A stretch of DNA of 7,012 nt from Bacteriovoracaceae bacterium (lineage in GTDB: Bacteria > Bdellovibrionota > Bacteriovoracia > Bacteriovoracales > Bacteriovoracaceae): assembly GCA_023954595.1 (NCBI GenBank), contig JAGSHJ010000159.1:1-7012 (forward strand), given 5' to 3'. A model generated the notes under the pieces. The model searched no databases. It was not told the origin of the DNA and was given only the letters and a program-made list of their open reading frames with translations. This document shows, piece after piece, positions 6,801 through 7,012 of the stretch (position 1 is its first letter; each line of letters starts with the position of its first letter). Both the position numbers and the translations under genes were made by a program.

Positions 6801-6840
6801 TTTTTCACACTGTGAGTGTAATAATTATCTCTGTGAAAAA
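6801..6840. promoter_or_regulatory. Inverted repeat with TGTGA/TCACA half-sites overlapping a promoter
   Basis: TTTTTCACA (6801-6809) and TGTGAAAAA (6832-6840) are perfect 9-bp complements, 22 bases apart. A third pentamer, TGTGA (6811-6815), makes a compact TCACA-C-TGTGA palindrome at 6805-6815. More TCACA copies lie at 6848-6852 and 6886-6890. The arms bracket the candidate -10 of the acidic-protein promoter. The pentamer matches the half-site of CRP/FNR-family regulators, but the spacings here do not fit the usual 6-base gap, so the regulator is unknown. Confidence 0.45.
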
Positions 6841-6853
6841 AAATTAATCACAA
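6824..6853 (-). promoter_or_regulatory. Candidate promoter for the acidic-protein gene
   Basis: On the minus strand TTGTGA (6853-6848, 4 of 6 to TTGACA) and GATAAT (6829-6824, 5 of 6 to TATAAT) are 18 bases apart. Transcription would start near 6817, giving a leader of about 95 bases before ATG 6722. The TCACA-C-TGTGA palindrome would lie at or just after the start point, where a bound repressor could block the polymerase. Confidence 0.4.
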
Positions 6854-6871
6854 AACAGTTTTCATTTACAT

Positions 6872-7012
6872 TCAAGTGACCGAAATCACACTGCTTGGCC
6901 AACTACTAGGTCTAAATTCCTTTATCAGACTACATAATTTTAAGGGTTTAGAGCTCCCAAGCGAGACAATTTTGCCCTCACCGATCATCATAGTTTTGTT
7001 TATGGCAAAATA
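6872..7012 (-). CDS. Possible 3' end of a gene entering from the right edge (unresolved)
   Basis: A minus-strand frame is open from the window edge to a TGA at 6872-6874 (46 residues, including MMIGEGKIVSLGSSKPLKL). The internal ATGs (6991, 6988) have no ribosome site, so if real it is the tail of a longer gene. No family is recognised. The plus strand of the same stretch is also open, from 6837 to the edge, with a GTG at 6876, so the coding strand cannot be settled here. Apart from the regulatory sites listed, 6723-6871 holds no gene that I can support. Confidence 0.25.
   Translation of the reverse strand, partial: YFAINKTMMIGEGKIVSLGSSKPLKLCSLIKEFRPSSWPSSVISVT

Overview
The window looks like chromosomal DNA of an AT-rich Gram-negative bacterium. 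Gene style (a large secreted Ig-like plus NHL-propeller protein, a soluble hybrid sensor kinase, small acidic proteins) suggests the Bdellovibrio/Bacteriovorax group of predatory bacteria. That assignment is a guess from style: there is no rRNA or other marker gene here. I see no transposase, integrase, tRNA, rRNA or CRISPR array.

Layout, left to right. Bases 1-2642 (+) carry the 3' part of a large gene for a probably exported protein with Ig-like domains followed by a beta-propeller of NHL-type repeats; its true start lies before the window. A strong intrinsic terminator follows at 2669-2694. After a short intergenic stretch with a hairpin and a promoter so close to the ATG that the mRNA may be leaderless, a DMT/EamA-family transporter runs from 2776 to 3690 (+). 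Eighty-six bases later an MscS-type small-conductance mechanosensitive channel (3777-4700, +) starts at GTG behind a strong Shine-Dalgarno sequence. It meets tail to tail, with overlapping stop codons, a soluble PAS / HisKA / HATPase / receiver hybrid histidine kinase (4697-6250, -). Upstream of the kinase on the same strand is a small, very acidic protein of unknown function (6384-6722, -). The right end (6723-7012) holds the small gene's leader, a plausible promoter overlapped by a cluster of TGTGA/TCACA pentamers, and an unresolved partial reading frame at the edge.

The genes do not form one obvious pathway. The transporter and channel may be co-transcribed, since no terminator is visible between them. 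The acidic protein and the kinase may also be co-transcribed, with the kinase translation start inside a possible RNA stem. I found no convincing new multi-gene system. The parts most worth a second look are the kinase leader, the acidic protein with its promoter region, and the zero-spacing convergent gene end.
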